IMG/VR virus record: IMGVR_UViG_3300027771_000076
Span: 1-27,482 of that record
DNA: 27,482 bases
Source: a virus
Strand: one strand, 5' to 3'
A program made the translations under genes and the position numbers. Every line of letters begins with the position of its first letter. Position 1 is the first letter of the stretch. Under the pieces are notes generated by a model that made no database searches, was not told the DNA's origin, and saw nothing but the letters and a program-made list of their open reading frames with translations. Shown here one piece after another: positions 14,907 through 20,847 of the stretch.

Positions 14907-15156
14907 TCGCCTAATATACAGTGGTTTGAAAGTAAATAAACCGCGTATTTATTGGGGTGTTTTTTTATAATTAGTTAGGCGAGGGGGTGGTATCTTGTTG
15001 ATTTATAAGAAAAAACCTACAGATTGCAAATCCGTTTACCCCAGTTCGATTCTGGGTTCGGCCTCCATTATACGGGCGTTTCAGCGATAGCGGTTACTCT
15101 CGCCTAACACCGCCTAATATTTCGCCTAATATACAGTGCTGGATTTATATACAGTA
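14907..15156. repeat. Integrase arm-type repeats around attP
   Basis: The 17-base word TCGCCTAATATACAGTG occurs at 14907-14923 and again at 15122-15138. Shorter related copies are the inverted GTTAGGCGAG at 14974-14983, CTCGCCTAAC at 15099-15108, CGCCTAATAT at 15111-15120 and TATACAGTA at 15148-15156. They lie on both sides of the tRNA-Cys fragment. This is the layout of arm-binding sites for a tyrosine integrase N-terminal domain. This 349-base gap (14814-15162) otherwise holds the cassette promoter and the attP core, and no further gene was seen in it. Confidence 0.72.
15016..15067 (+). other. attP core: 3' part of a tRNA-Cys gene
   Basis: The segment reads as the anticodon loop TTGCAAA (GCA anticodon, 15024-15030), the 3' anticodon stem TCCGT, a T arm CCCAG-TTCGATT-CTGGG (15040-15056), a 3' acceptor strand TTCGGCC, a U discriminator and CCA (ends 15067). 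These are the traits of tRNA-Cys. There is no D arm or 5' acceptor strand, so it is not a working tRNA. At 15021 an A would mismatch the stem C at 15033, so identity to the host gene probably begins at about 15022. Integration here would rebuild the host tRNA 3' end. The integrase stop lies 96 bases away. Confidence 0.85.
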
Positions 15157-15162
15157 GTTGGG

Positions 15163-16167
15163 TTATTTTAAGGTTGGAACGATCTTTATTTTGCGTGAAT
15201 AATTTTGAGCTTGCGCTTCGGTCTTGTGACCTGAGAACTCTTGCAAGTTTCCTGTGTAATCACTTATTGATTTAGCCTTGATGTCGTGAAAATTAAAATC
15301 GTTTATCCACTCCCCAGTATGATTTTCCCAAGCCTCTTTTCTGGCAGCCGAATACCACTTAGCCATCGTTGTCTGCATTGGATGATTACCATTCTTATCT
15401 GCGAACACATATTTCATACTCATTACGGTCTGAACTGATAGGGCCAGATCAACAGCAGCCATTAGTCGTGGGTTCCACATCTTAATTTGTTTAGCACCAG
15501 TCTTGTTTTGGCGAATGTAAATACCCTCTTCACGCAAGTCTGCGCGCGTCAAATTCCAAACATCCCCTTGTCTGGCAGCGCAACAGTAACTTATCTCCAT
15601 TGCAGCCGCTAACAGGGGCCACCTTGCATAAGCCTGCCCCAATACTTTGTTATACTCCCAATCCTCAATGTAACGCTCACGATGCGGCTCTGCGAACTTA
15701 CGAACACCTTTACATGGGTTAGCCTTAACCTTGCCGTTCTCATACGCCCATGAAAACACAGCACTCATAAACGAGTGTTCGCGGTTTGCTTGAACAATTG
15801 TGGTCTTTGCTCTTTGATCCATGTAGCGTCTTATATGATGGGGCTGAATACGATGCTTATTTGTCTTAGAAAACACAAGACCCACCCGATTTCCATAACC
15901 TAAATAATCTTTCTTTGTCCTAGTGCTTAGTTTTAAATAATTAGACCCTGCGAAATACTCACGCATCAATTGAGCAAACGCGCCAGTGGGTTCTTCGCTC
16001 AAAGACACTGCTGCATAATACTTAGATAATATAATTTCTTTATCTTCTGTCAACGCACCCAACCTAACTGAGCCGCCAGACTTTGGGTGGTACTCATAAG
16101 ACACCCGCCCCATGTAGCAGCGAGTAGGTAGCCATTCTGGCCCTTTGGTGCGTTTGCGAGGAGACAT
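15163..16167 (-). CDS. int: Tyrosine-type site-specific integrase
   Basis: The 334-residue product has an N-terminal arm-binding region, a core-binding domain at about residues 62-160 (TGAFAQLMREYF, SFMSAVFSWAYENG, KANPCKGVRKF) and a C-terminal catalytic domain. Visible catalytic residues are R199 (CCAARQGDVWNL), K222 (RQNKTGAKQI), H294 and K297 (FHDIKAKSISD), H314 (SGHKTEAQ) and the nucleophile Y323 (AQNYSRKI). The usual HxxR is HxxK here, a variant common in this integrase group. It catalyses recombination between attP at 15022-15067 and a host tRNA-Cys gene. It is the last gene of the leftward early operon and reads toward attP. Confidence 0.93.
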   Translation of the reverse strand: MSPRKRTKGPEWLPTRCYMGRVSYEYHPKSGGSVRLGALTEDKEIILSKYYAAVSLSEEPTGAFAQLMREYFAGSNYLKLSTRTKKDYLGYGNRVGLVFSKTNKHRIQPHHIRRYMDQRAKTTIVQANREHSFMSAVFSWAYENGKVKANPCKGVRKFAEPHRERYIEDWEYNKVLGQAYARWPLLAAAMEISYCCAARQGDVWNLTRADLREEGIYIRQNKTGAKQIKMWNPRLMAAVDLALSVQTVMSMKYVFADKNGNHPMQTTMAKWYSAARKEAWENHTGEWINDFNFHDIKAKSISDYTGNLQEFSGHKTEAQAQNYSRKIKIVPTLK

Positions 16168-16169
16168 AA

Positions 16170-16412
16170 TTAACCCATTGCCGAGAAGTCTGGTTCATGT
16201 TCTTTTAATCTTACTAGCTCTGATTCATTTTTGCGAGGCGGGTTATTGAACTCCCACCAAGTTAGGCGGGGCTTTCCGTTGCCGTTCTCAATAAATGTAC
16301 AACCCTTATGTTTTAGCCTATCACACTGCTTTGACGCGGCTTTAAAACCCGTTCCTTCTTCTAAGTCATCGGAAGTCATAAACGTCATCATTGGGTGATT
16401 CATATTATTCAT
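16170..16412 (-). CDS. DUF4224-type small protein, possible excision factor
   Basis: The 80-residue product contains FMTSDDLEEGTGFKAASKQ, CDRLKHKGCTF and NGKPRLTW. This matches the pattern of DUF4224 proteins (a short L/SDxELxxLTGyk segment, a KQxxxL helix and a GxPR strand), a family usually found next to phage integrases. It ends two bases before the integrase start and overlaps the previous gene by four bases. Its position suggests it controls integrase direction or aids excision, but that role is inferred. It has the small winged-helix size typical of directionality factors. Confidence 0.75.
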   Translation of the reverse strand: MNNMNHPMMTFMTSDDLEEGTGFKAASKQCDRLKHKGCTFIENGNGKPRLTWWEFNNPPRKNESELVRLKEHEPDFSAMG

Positions 16413-16630
16413 AGTGGTGGCTCCTTAATTAATTCGTGATACTTAGCCACCCAGTTAGCAGCAGAATTAGCGGCAGCATCAGCCTTAGCATAAGCAGCAT
16501 TAGCAGCAGCAGCATAATAAGCAGCATTATAAGCGGCAGTAGCATTAACAGAATTAGCCTTTAATTCTGATTGACTAACTGAGTCATTATCAGCTAACCA
16601 CTTTTTTACAAGTTCTATTTGTTTATTCAC
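16409..16630 (-). CDS. Ala/Tyr/Asn repeat protein
   Basis: The 73-residue product has a normal start (MNKQIELVKKWLADNDSVSQ), then a tract of Ala with Tyr, Asn, Asp and Lys at short intervals (AAYNAAYYAAAANAAYAKAD), and ends NWVAKYHELIKEPPL. The same start joined to an Ala-rich tail occurs in several phages. Its function is not known. The tract is coded by GC-rich repeats of GCA/GCT-type codons and could change length by slippage. It overlaps its two neighbours by four bases each. Confidence 0.68.
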   Translation of the reverse strand: MNKQIELVKKWLADNDSVSQSELKANSVNATAAYNAAYYAAAANAAYAKADAAANSAANWVAKYHELIKEPPL

Positions 16631-16887
16631 AGTGTTGGCTCGGTTTTGGTTCCGTCATATCGCAAAGTTAGCAATGATTCAGCCGCCTTTTCTACTTCGC
16701 TGCGACAATCCCAGTTTTCTACCTTAGTGCTTGGGCTTAATCCTAGCTTCACCCTGTCTTTGAACTTAGTAGGGGTGACAACTTTCTTGCCAAATATCCG
16801 ATCAAAATTAGCTTTAAACTTTTCGCTATTGCCTCGGCTGGCTAATCGGTCGCCTGTAATGTCGTTAGTTGCTGTTGCTGCCATCAT
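16627..16887 (-). CDS. Conserved small phage protein
   Basis: The start at 16887 follows TAGGAGAG at good spacing; an in-frame start at 16923 is less likely. The product of about 86 residues begins MMAATATNDITGDRLASRGN and continues with SEKFKANFDRIFGKK. The TGDRLASR-FKANFDRIFGK segment recurs in small phage proteins near SSB and recombination genes, but no activity is known. It overlaps the next gene by four bases. The 107 bases between this gene and SSB, plus the first 36 bases upstream of the start, hold no further gene. Confidence 0.72.
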   Translation of the reverse strand: MMAATATNDITGDRLASRGNSEKFKANFDRIFGKKVVTPTKFKDRVKLGLSPSTKVENWDCRSEVEKAAESLLTLRYDGTKTEPTL

Positions 16888-17030
16888 GATTACTCTCCTA
16901 GTAGTTACTACCAAAAAACCCAAATTAATGGGCTATGGCGGCGTCTTTCCGCAAAGTCATCTAAGAAAACTTGGCCATTCAATGAGAATACCTAGAAATA
17001 CCTTTTTTTACCTTAGTAACAAACTATGTG

Positions 17031-17531
17031 CTAAAACGGTATATCGTCATCAAACGAAGCATCAAAGCCACCTTCCACTGCTTGCCTTGCCTGCTGCTGG
17101 TTCTGCGCCTGCTGTTGTGGTGCTTGCTGACGCTGCTGAGGCGCTTGCTGTTGCTGCCGTTGCTGTGGCGCTTGCTGCTGCTGCTGCGTACCACCTTCGC
17201 GGCTGTCTAGCATTTGCATTTCAGAAGCCACTATCTCAGTGCTATAGCGTTTTACGCCATCTTGTTCCCACTGGCGTGTGCGCAAAGAACCTTCCACATA
17301 AACCTTTGAGCCTTTCTTAACATACTCGCTAGCAATCTCAGCCAAGCGGTTAAAGAAGACTACGCGGTGCCATTCTGTACGCTCCTGAGCCTGCCCTGTT
17401 TGCTTATCCTTCCAAGATTCTGAGGTAGCTATACTAAGGTTAGTTACTGCCCCGCCACTGGGCATGTATTTTGTTTCTGGATCACCGCCCACGTTACCCA
17501 CTAAAATAACTTTGTTTACACCCTTTGCCAT
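17031..17531 (-). CDS. ssb: Single-stranded DNA-binding protein
   Basis: The 166-residue product has a full bacterial-type OB domain in residues 1-110 ([55 protein letters not shown]). A linker of about 45 residues, nearly all Gln, Ala, Pro and Arg, contains the imperfect repeat QQAPQQRQ. The C-terminus is DDDIPF, the conserved acidic tip that binds host replication and repair proteins. It should coat ssDNA during phage replication and recombination. It lies between Gp157 and small early genes in the leftward operon. Confidence 0.95.
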   Translation of the reverse strand: MAKGVNKVILVGNVGGDPETKYMPSGGAVTNLSIATSESWKDKQTGQAQERTEWHRVVFFNRLAEIASEYVKKGSKVYVEGSLRTRQWEQDGVKRYSTEIVASEMQMLDSREGGTQQQQQAPQQRQQQQAPQQRQQAPQQQAQNQQQARQAVEGGFDASFDDDIPF

Positions 17532-17543
17532 GCTGTACTACTC

Positions 17544-18065
17544 CTATTTAATTTCTAATCGCTGACCAGATACTAGGCTAATCCCTTTAATAACTTCGCC
17601 AGCCTGAATTGCCTTTTTTAACTCTGCCTTATTCGCAGTGGTCGTTGTAATAACCTTAGTTGTGCGGTAATTCTCGTTTAGCGACTCAACATCAAGCCCA
17701 CTTTCAATAATCACGGCTGCTGGCGTCTTTTTAACTTTTACGTCAAAGTACACGCCATTAACTGCGGTGAACCCGTTTTGAGTCATGTTTTGTAACAGGT
17801 ATTTAGTTAGTCCCGCTGCATGGTTATCTAGTGACTTAGATCGTTTAGCCATATCTAGCATCGCGTTCTTGATAGACTCAGCCTGTGCTTTTGTGTTGCG
17901 AATATATGCCGCCACGCGCTTAATCTTTTCTGAAACTTCGCCCTCTAAACCTTCCATTGTGTCGAGAAAAGTATCTGCGTCTATGGCACCTGTTTGCTCC
18001 ATATCGTAAAGTTCAGTTAATGCGTGGCTGTATTCTTTACTGACTTCAAATAGTGTTGTGTTCAT
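17544..18065 (-). CDS. Siphovirus Gp157-family protein
   Basis: The 173-residue product has the Gp157 layout: an acidic helical N-terminal half (DADTFLDTMEGLEGEVSEKI, then KRVAAYIRNTKAQAESIKN), AKRSKSLDNHAAGLTKYLL in the centre and a beta-rich C-terminus with DVKVKKTPAAVIIE and NYRTTKVI. The family sits in phage recombination and resistance loci beside annealing proteins and SSB, as here. A biochemical role is not settled. The ATG overlaps the stop of the Sak3-type gene by four bases. Confidence 0.88.
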   Translation of the reverse strand: MNTTLFEVSKEYSHALTELYDMEQTGAIDADTFLDTMEGLEGEVSEKIKRVAAYIRNTKAQAESIKNAMLDMAKRSKSLDNHAAGLTKYLLQNMTQNGFTAVNGVYFDVKVKKTPAAVIIESGLDVESLNENYRTTKVITTTTANKAELKKAIQAGEVIKGISLVSGQRLEIK

Positions 18066-18652
18066 GCTGCTACTCCTTCGTGTACCATTTCATTAATAGC
18101 AGTTTGCGTTTGGTTATTTAAACATTCCCAGACATTATCTAACTCTGTAGGGTCTATCTCATTCCATGCTTCAATGCATGCTCCTCTATCGTTATTCATA
18201 ATCATTTTCATTAAGGCATTTGCAGTTTCATTTTTTGCTATTGTTTGTGTTTTTTTGGCCTCAGCTTCTACTTCTGGTAAATCTTCCCCAGCGTATATGT
18301 AAACTCCCAAGCCAACCATTGCCAAAGCTTTAACAAGTGTTCTCATTCTTGCCTTGTTAATGGCAGTTGATGATGGGTTAGTTATCGCTTCATTTTTATT
18401 GCCCATAACAGGCAACCACATGCTTCTCACAAGCGTTTCATCACCGTCAATAATGGTTAACTCACACGTTATTTCCATCGTACCATCGTTAAAAACGCGG
18501 TCAGTAAAGGCGTATGTGGTGTTAGGGTATTCAGACATCATGGCTGACCATGCCCAAGTCCAACTTAAATATGTAAACTTCCCCTTTACTTCTGTATTTT
18601 CATTAACATTTATAGTGCTAAGGTTTTCCCAAACTTTTTTTGCAATAGTCAT
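18062..18652 (-). CDS. Single-strand annealing protein, DUF1071/Sak3-type
   Basis: The 196-residue product starts with KVWENLSTINVNENTEVKG and the family signature KFTYLSWTWAWSAMMSEYP. It continues with ITCELTIIDGDETLVRSMWLPVM and NKARMRTLVKALAMVGLGVYIYAGEDLPE, which match the DUF1071/Sak3 group of Rad52-like annealing proteins. It should promote pairing of complementary single strands in phage recombination. It lies beside Gp157 and SSB. No exonuclease partner such as lambda Exo is seen in the window. The start shares one base with the stop of the preceding small gene. Confidence 0.87.
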   Translation of the reverse strand: MTIAKKVWENLSTINVNENTEVKGKFTYLSWTWAWSAMMSEYPNTTYAFTDRVFNDGTMEITCELTIIDGDETLVRSMWLPVMGNKNEAITNPSSTAINKARMRTLVKALAMVGLGVYIYAGEDLPEVEAEAKKTQTIAKNETANALMKMIMNNDRGACIEAWNEIDPTELDNVWECLNNQTQTAINEMVHEGVAA

Positions 18653-18816
18653 TACATACCCCTTTGAACATTTTCATACATTTGCAAAAGCGCATTAAAT
18701 CGGCTTTCGTATTCTTTAAAATCTTTGCTGCCAACCTTGTACGGATTGTAATTTTCTGCCGTGTCTTGGTAGTCAATGCCAGCTTTCATGCTGGGCGTCA
18801 TAGTTATGTTATTCAT
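18652..18816 (-). CDS. Small protein (54 aa), upstream partner of the Sak3-type gene
   Basis: The reading frame from ATG at 18816 to TAA at 18652 encodes 54 residues with a Tyr/Lys/Asn-rich helical part (AGIDYQDTAENYNPYKVG, then DFKEYESRFNALLQMYENV). AGGGGTG lies 6 bases before the start, and its stop overlaps the Sak3-type ATG as TAATG, so it is very probably translated. No family is recognised. Confidence 0.65.
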   Translation of the reverse strand: MNNITMTPSMKAGIDYQDTAENYNPYKVGSKDFKEYESRFNALLQMYENVQRGM

Positions 18817-18869
18817 AGATGCACCCCTGATAAAATTAAAATTATTATTAAAATGGCTAAGTCGTTCAT
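18813..18869 (-). CDS. Possible 18-residue hydrophobic peptide
   Basis: A frame from ATG at 18869 encodes 18 residues with a run of Leu and Ile (LAILIIILILSGV). Its TGA overlaps the ATG of the 54-residue gene. The ribosome site (GTAGG about 9 bases upstream) is weak, so this could be chance. The remaining bases up to 18957 hold no other gene. Confidence 0.22.
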   Translation of the reverse strand: MNDLAILIIILILSGVHL

Positions 18870-18957
18870 GCTGAAATGCCTACCCAAAACCAAATTGAAA
18901 TACTTGCCCAAATCAAACACCCAGCGGTGTTAATGATTAGCGTTTCTTTTGAGATAT

Positions 18958-19296
18958 TCACAGATCCCCCTTCTGGTAGTCAGGCACAATATTAGAATTG
19001 TAGAAGTCGTTAGCAGCGGCATTCATTAGAGCCACTAATCCGCGCCATTTGGTTGCGGCATCGGCATCAGTGAGTGGTTCACCCTTTAGCGCGTCCATCT
19101 GTATAGCGTCATGGGCAATCTGGCGAGTGGAGAAGTCAATATGCTCAAGCAAGTCGTTAGGCTCAACACTTCCTTCTGGCGTTGTGAATGAATCCTGTGC
19201 GGTAAACTCAGCAATAAAATCTGAAAGATCAGGGGTTACGATTTGCCCACATTCATTACGATTGAAGTGCTTGTTAATTCTGTTATATGCGTTCAT
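18958..19296 (-). CDS. Hypothetical early protein, first gene of the leftward operon
   Basis: The 112-residue product is acidic. It begins MNAYNRINKHFNRNECGQIV, then has DLSDFIAEFTAQDSF and a helical second half with HIDFSTRQIAHDAIQMDAL and WRGLVALMNAAANDFYN. No family is recognised. It is the first gene after the leftward promoter and operator at 19330-19358, so it should be expressed earliest in infection or induction. Many first-position early genes act on host functions, but nothing here proves that. Confidence 0.68.
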   Translation of the reverse strand: MNAYNRINKHFNRNECGQIVTPDLSDFIAEFTAQDSFTTPEGSVEPNDLLEHIDFSTRQIAHDAIQMDALKGEPLTDADAATKWRGLVALMNAAANDFYNSNIVPDYQKGDL

Positions 19297-19329
19297 AGCT
19301 CTGCTCTTTTGTTACTGTGTATGCGTTCT

Positions 19330-19358
19330 AGTGTAAGTCAACTAACACTGCAAAGCAA
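19330..19358 (-). promoter_or_regulatory. Leftward early promoter overlapping an operator
   Basis: On the minus strand TTGCTT (19353-19358) is followed after 17 bases by TACACT (19330-19335). It points to the leftward operon starting at 19296. The palindrome at 19332-19347 covers the -10 and the following spacer, so a bound repressor would block it. Confidence 0.6.
19332..19347. promoter_or_regulatory. Operator OL, imperfect 16-bp palindrome
   Basis: TGTAAGTCAACTAACA matches 13 of 16 bases of the operator at 20375. The palindrome can be extended outward to AGTGT...ACACT. It overlaps the leftward promoter. A half-site (AGTGTGAGTT) lies at 19388-19397. Confidence 0.65.
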
Positions 19359-19482
19359 GCAGAATAGATAAAATGAGTGGAAAAGTTAGTGTGAGTTGCT
19401 AAAAAATAGGTTTTATGAGGATTTACCGGGGAGTTTCAGGCTGTAATAAAGGCGGGGCCATTGATATTTTTGTAAAGTTTAT

Positions 19483-19692
19483 TTAGTTAACTAGAGGGGG
19501 TCCAGTGTGCTTGTTCGCTAACTGGTTAAGTCCCATGGGAACTAAGCTAAAATTACAGACTGGCACGGGATTTGTCCGTGGCATTAAGTCGTCCATCCAG
19601 TCCGTGTGCACGATAAACCAAGGGTAAATGTCGATTTCTCGCATCCACGCTAGTTTTCTGCAGCGGGCTTTTGATTGGTTTAAGCTATTCAT
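19483..19692 (-). CDS. Hypothetical protein downstream of the repressor
   Basis: The 69-residue product is Trp/Met/Pro-rich and basic at its start (SKARCRKLAWMREIDIYPWF, then VHTDWMDDLMPRTNPVPV). It begins 4 bases after the repressor stop on the same strand, so it would share the repressor transcript and be expressed in the lysogen. The ribosome site is weak. Genes in this place often alter superinfection or host traits, but no motif supports a specific role here. It could also be non-coding; the 186 bases beyond it up to 19296 hold the operator region. Confidence 0.45.
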   Translation of the reverse strand: MNSLNQSKARCRKLAWMREIDIYPWFIVHTDWMDDLMPRTNPVPVCNFSLVPMGLNQLANKHTGPPLVN

Positions 19693-19696
19693 TATA

Positions 19697-20329
19697 TTAT
19701 TCAGCCATGTATGAGCCGACTATTACTCCTATTATTTTGGTATATTCGTTAAATTGTTGAATAGGGTAGGCCACATTAAGCGGCTTTAAATATTTTACAC
19801 CCCCATCTAACACGTATTCTCTGAATACAGATTCATCGGTAAATGTATTAATTGCAATAACCCTATCTCCTGTTTTTGGGGTTTTTGTTTGGTCAATAAA
19901 AATTAGCGTTCCTTTAGAGTATGACCTGCCATTAGGCGCGGTCATGACATCATTTTTTACTTCTAATGCAAAAGAATTGTCCCCGATGTCGTAAGGGCAT
20001 CCTACAAACTGGTCATTATCACCCATTTCAAATGAGCCTTTTATTATACTAGGCAAAGAACTCCAGCTTATTACTGGGAGTTTCTTTGTAATCGGTTGAA
20101 GTTTCAAACCTTTCAAGAGTCCAAGCTCGTCATCTGAAATCAATTGTTCAGTTGAGTACCCGAATGCTTTTGCTAGAGAAACTAAGGTATCGCCCTTTAC
20201 CTCGGCTAGAGGGTTAGTTTCGATTTGGGCAATGCGCCCACGACTTAAGTTAGTTCTTTTTGATAAATCAAGTTGTGTCCAGCCCTGATCTTTCCGTAAA
20301 CCTTTAACTCGCTTTCCGAGGTCTAACAT
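19697..20329 (-). CDS. CI-like repressor with degenerate S24 domain
   Basis: The 210-residue product has an N-terminal helix-turn-helix in residues 4-60 (GKRVKGLRKDQGWTQLDLS, then LSRGRIAQIETN) and a C-terminal LexA/CI-like domain in residues 84-208. In cleavable repressors of this type the linker reads SWxxAG, the Ser lies in a GDSM or GNSM motif and the Lys in FTFK or VKR. Here the aligned positions are L92-P93 (ISWSSLPS), V128 (VKNDVMTAP) and R170 (SVFREY). The fold remains (YLKPLNVAYP; IGVIVGSY), so dimerisation is likely, but self-cleavage is not. AAAGGA precedes the ATG. It should bind the 16-bp operators at 19332, 20375 and 20432. Confidence 0.9.
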   Translation of the reverse strand: MLDLGKRVKGLRKDQGWTQLDLSKRTNLSRGRIAQIETNPLAEVKGDTLVSLAKAFGYSTEQLISDDELGLLKGLKLQPITKKLPVISWSSLPSIIKGSFEMGDNDQFVGCPYDIGDNSFALEVKNDVMTAPNGRSYSKGTLIFIDQTKTPKTGDRVIAINTFTDESVFREYVLDGGVKYLKPLNVAYPIQQFNEYTKIIGVIVGSYMAE

Positions 20330-20374
20330 TTTAAATCCTTTGCTATAAGTTGTTGTGGCTTTTTGCTTCTTTCT

Positions 20375-20390
20375 TGTAAGCCAGCTTACA
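20375..20390. promoter_or_regulatory. Operator OR-a, perfect palindrome
   Basis: TGTAAGCCAGCTTACA has perfect 7-base arms around a 2-base centre. It lies between the repressor start (20329) and the rightward promoter, a good position for control of the repressor's own transcription. Confidence 0.75.
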
Positions 20391-20410
20391 TGTTATTAGT
20401 GTTCAAGAGG

Positions 20411-20439
20411 TTGACAGCAGAATGTGCCTGCAGTAACAT
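20411..20439 (+). promoter_or_regulatory. Rightward early promoter (PR-like)
   Basis: A perfect TTGACA (20411-20416) is followed after 17 bases by TAACAT (20434-20439, 4 of 6). It faces the Cro-like gene. The expected transcript start, about 7 bases after the -10, coincides with the ATG at 20447. Confidence 0.75.
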
Positions 20440-20447
20440 ACCTTACA
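20432..20447. promoter_or_regulatory. Operator OR-b overlapping the -10
   Basis: AGTAACATACCTTACA matches 11 of 16 bases of the perfect operator at 20375. The CTTACA arm is complete. It covers the -10 and the transcription start of the rightward promoter. Confidence 0.6.
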
Positions 20448-20629
20448 TGAAAATACTTAAAGCAGAAGCCGTAGACACATTCGGTGGTGTCACAAAACTA
20501 GCGATTGCTCTTGGAATTCAGCACTCAGCCGTTTCTCAGTGGGGCGAATACGTTCCTGCTTTGCGCGGCTACCAGATTCATGAGCTTCTAACTCAAACAA
20601 ATCGAACTGCTCAGTCAAAGGTGGCGTAA
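20447..20629 (+). CDS. Cro-like repressor, predicted leaderless
   Basis: The ATG at 20447 gives a 60-residue product: MKILKAEAVDTFGGVTKLAI, then LGIQHSAVSQWGEYVPALRGYQIHEL. The FGG-VTKLA-LGI-AVSQWGE-VP order is the short Cro family of P22 and related lambdoid phages. It is a one-domain helix-turn-helix with recognition helix SAVSQWGE. There is no Shine-Dalgarno before this ATG and the promoter -10 ends 7 bases upstream, so the message is probably leaderless. An upstream TTG at 20363 would place promoter and operator inside the gene and is not favoured. Its stop shares one base with the next start (TAATG). It should bind the same operators as the repressor. Confidence 0.87.
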   Translation: MKILKAEAVDTFGGVTKLAIALGIQHSAVSQWGEYVPALRGYQIHELLTQTNRTAQSKVA

Positions 20630-20847
20630 TGACTGAAAAGTATAAAATGACCGTTAACTTAGATTTAGATAAAGATCTAGTGTTTGGCAAGATGTGTGCC
20701 GCATTAGGGGTATCTAAAACTGAACGTATAAATTTACTCATTTCTCAAGACCTCGAATTCCATAAGCGTTTACATCATGAATTATCTGATGCTTTCCCTG
20801 TCATCTCAAAGGATGTTCAGAGAATACGTGAGAGGGGCTTAGGGTGA
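20629..20847 (+). CDS. Small ribbon-helix-helix-like protein in the cII position
   Basis: The 72-residue product starts with a short strand (KYKMTVNLDLDKDL) followed by two helices (VFGKMCAALGVSKTERINLL, then ISQDLEFHKRLHHEL). This resembles a ribbon-helix-helix DNA-binding fold. It lies directly between the Cro-like and the replication gene, where lambda has cII, but its sequence is not that of CII. Its end overlaps the next start as GTGA. A transcription regulator of the lysis-lysogeny choice is a fair guess, based on position and fold only. Confidence 0.68.
   Translation: MTEKYKMTVNLDLDKDLVFGKMCAALGVSKTERINLLISQDLEFHKRLHHELSDAFPVISKDVQRIRERGLG

Noticed and set aside
15016-15067. A working tRNA-Cys gene
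   Set aside because: Only the anticodon loop onward is present; the D arm, 5' acceptor and 5' anticodon strand are missing or mismatched. It is an attachment-site remnant.
16911-16930. Possible terminator upstream of the gene starting at 16887
   Set aside because: The hairpin has only a four-pair CCCA/TGGG stem before a T run; too weak to call.
16619-17320. Long plus-strand frame opposite SSB and the small genes
   Set aside because: It is antisense to the well-supported SSB, and its Leu/Ala-rich product mirrors the SSB Gln repeats; no ribosome site.
18354-18933. Plus-strand frames over the Sak3-type and upstream small genes
   Set aside because: Shadows of the minus-strand operon; low-complexity products and no promoter or ribosome site.
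20391-20406. A further operator between the two rightward operators
   Set aside because: TGTTATTAGTGTTCAA matches only about 10 of 16 bases and abuts the perfect site, so it is within what chance could give.
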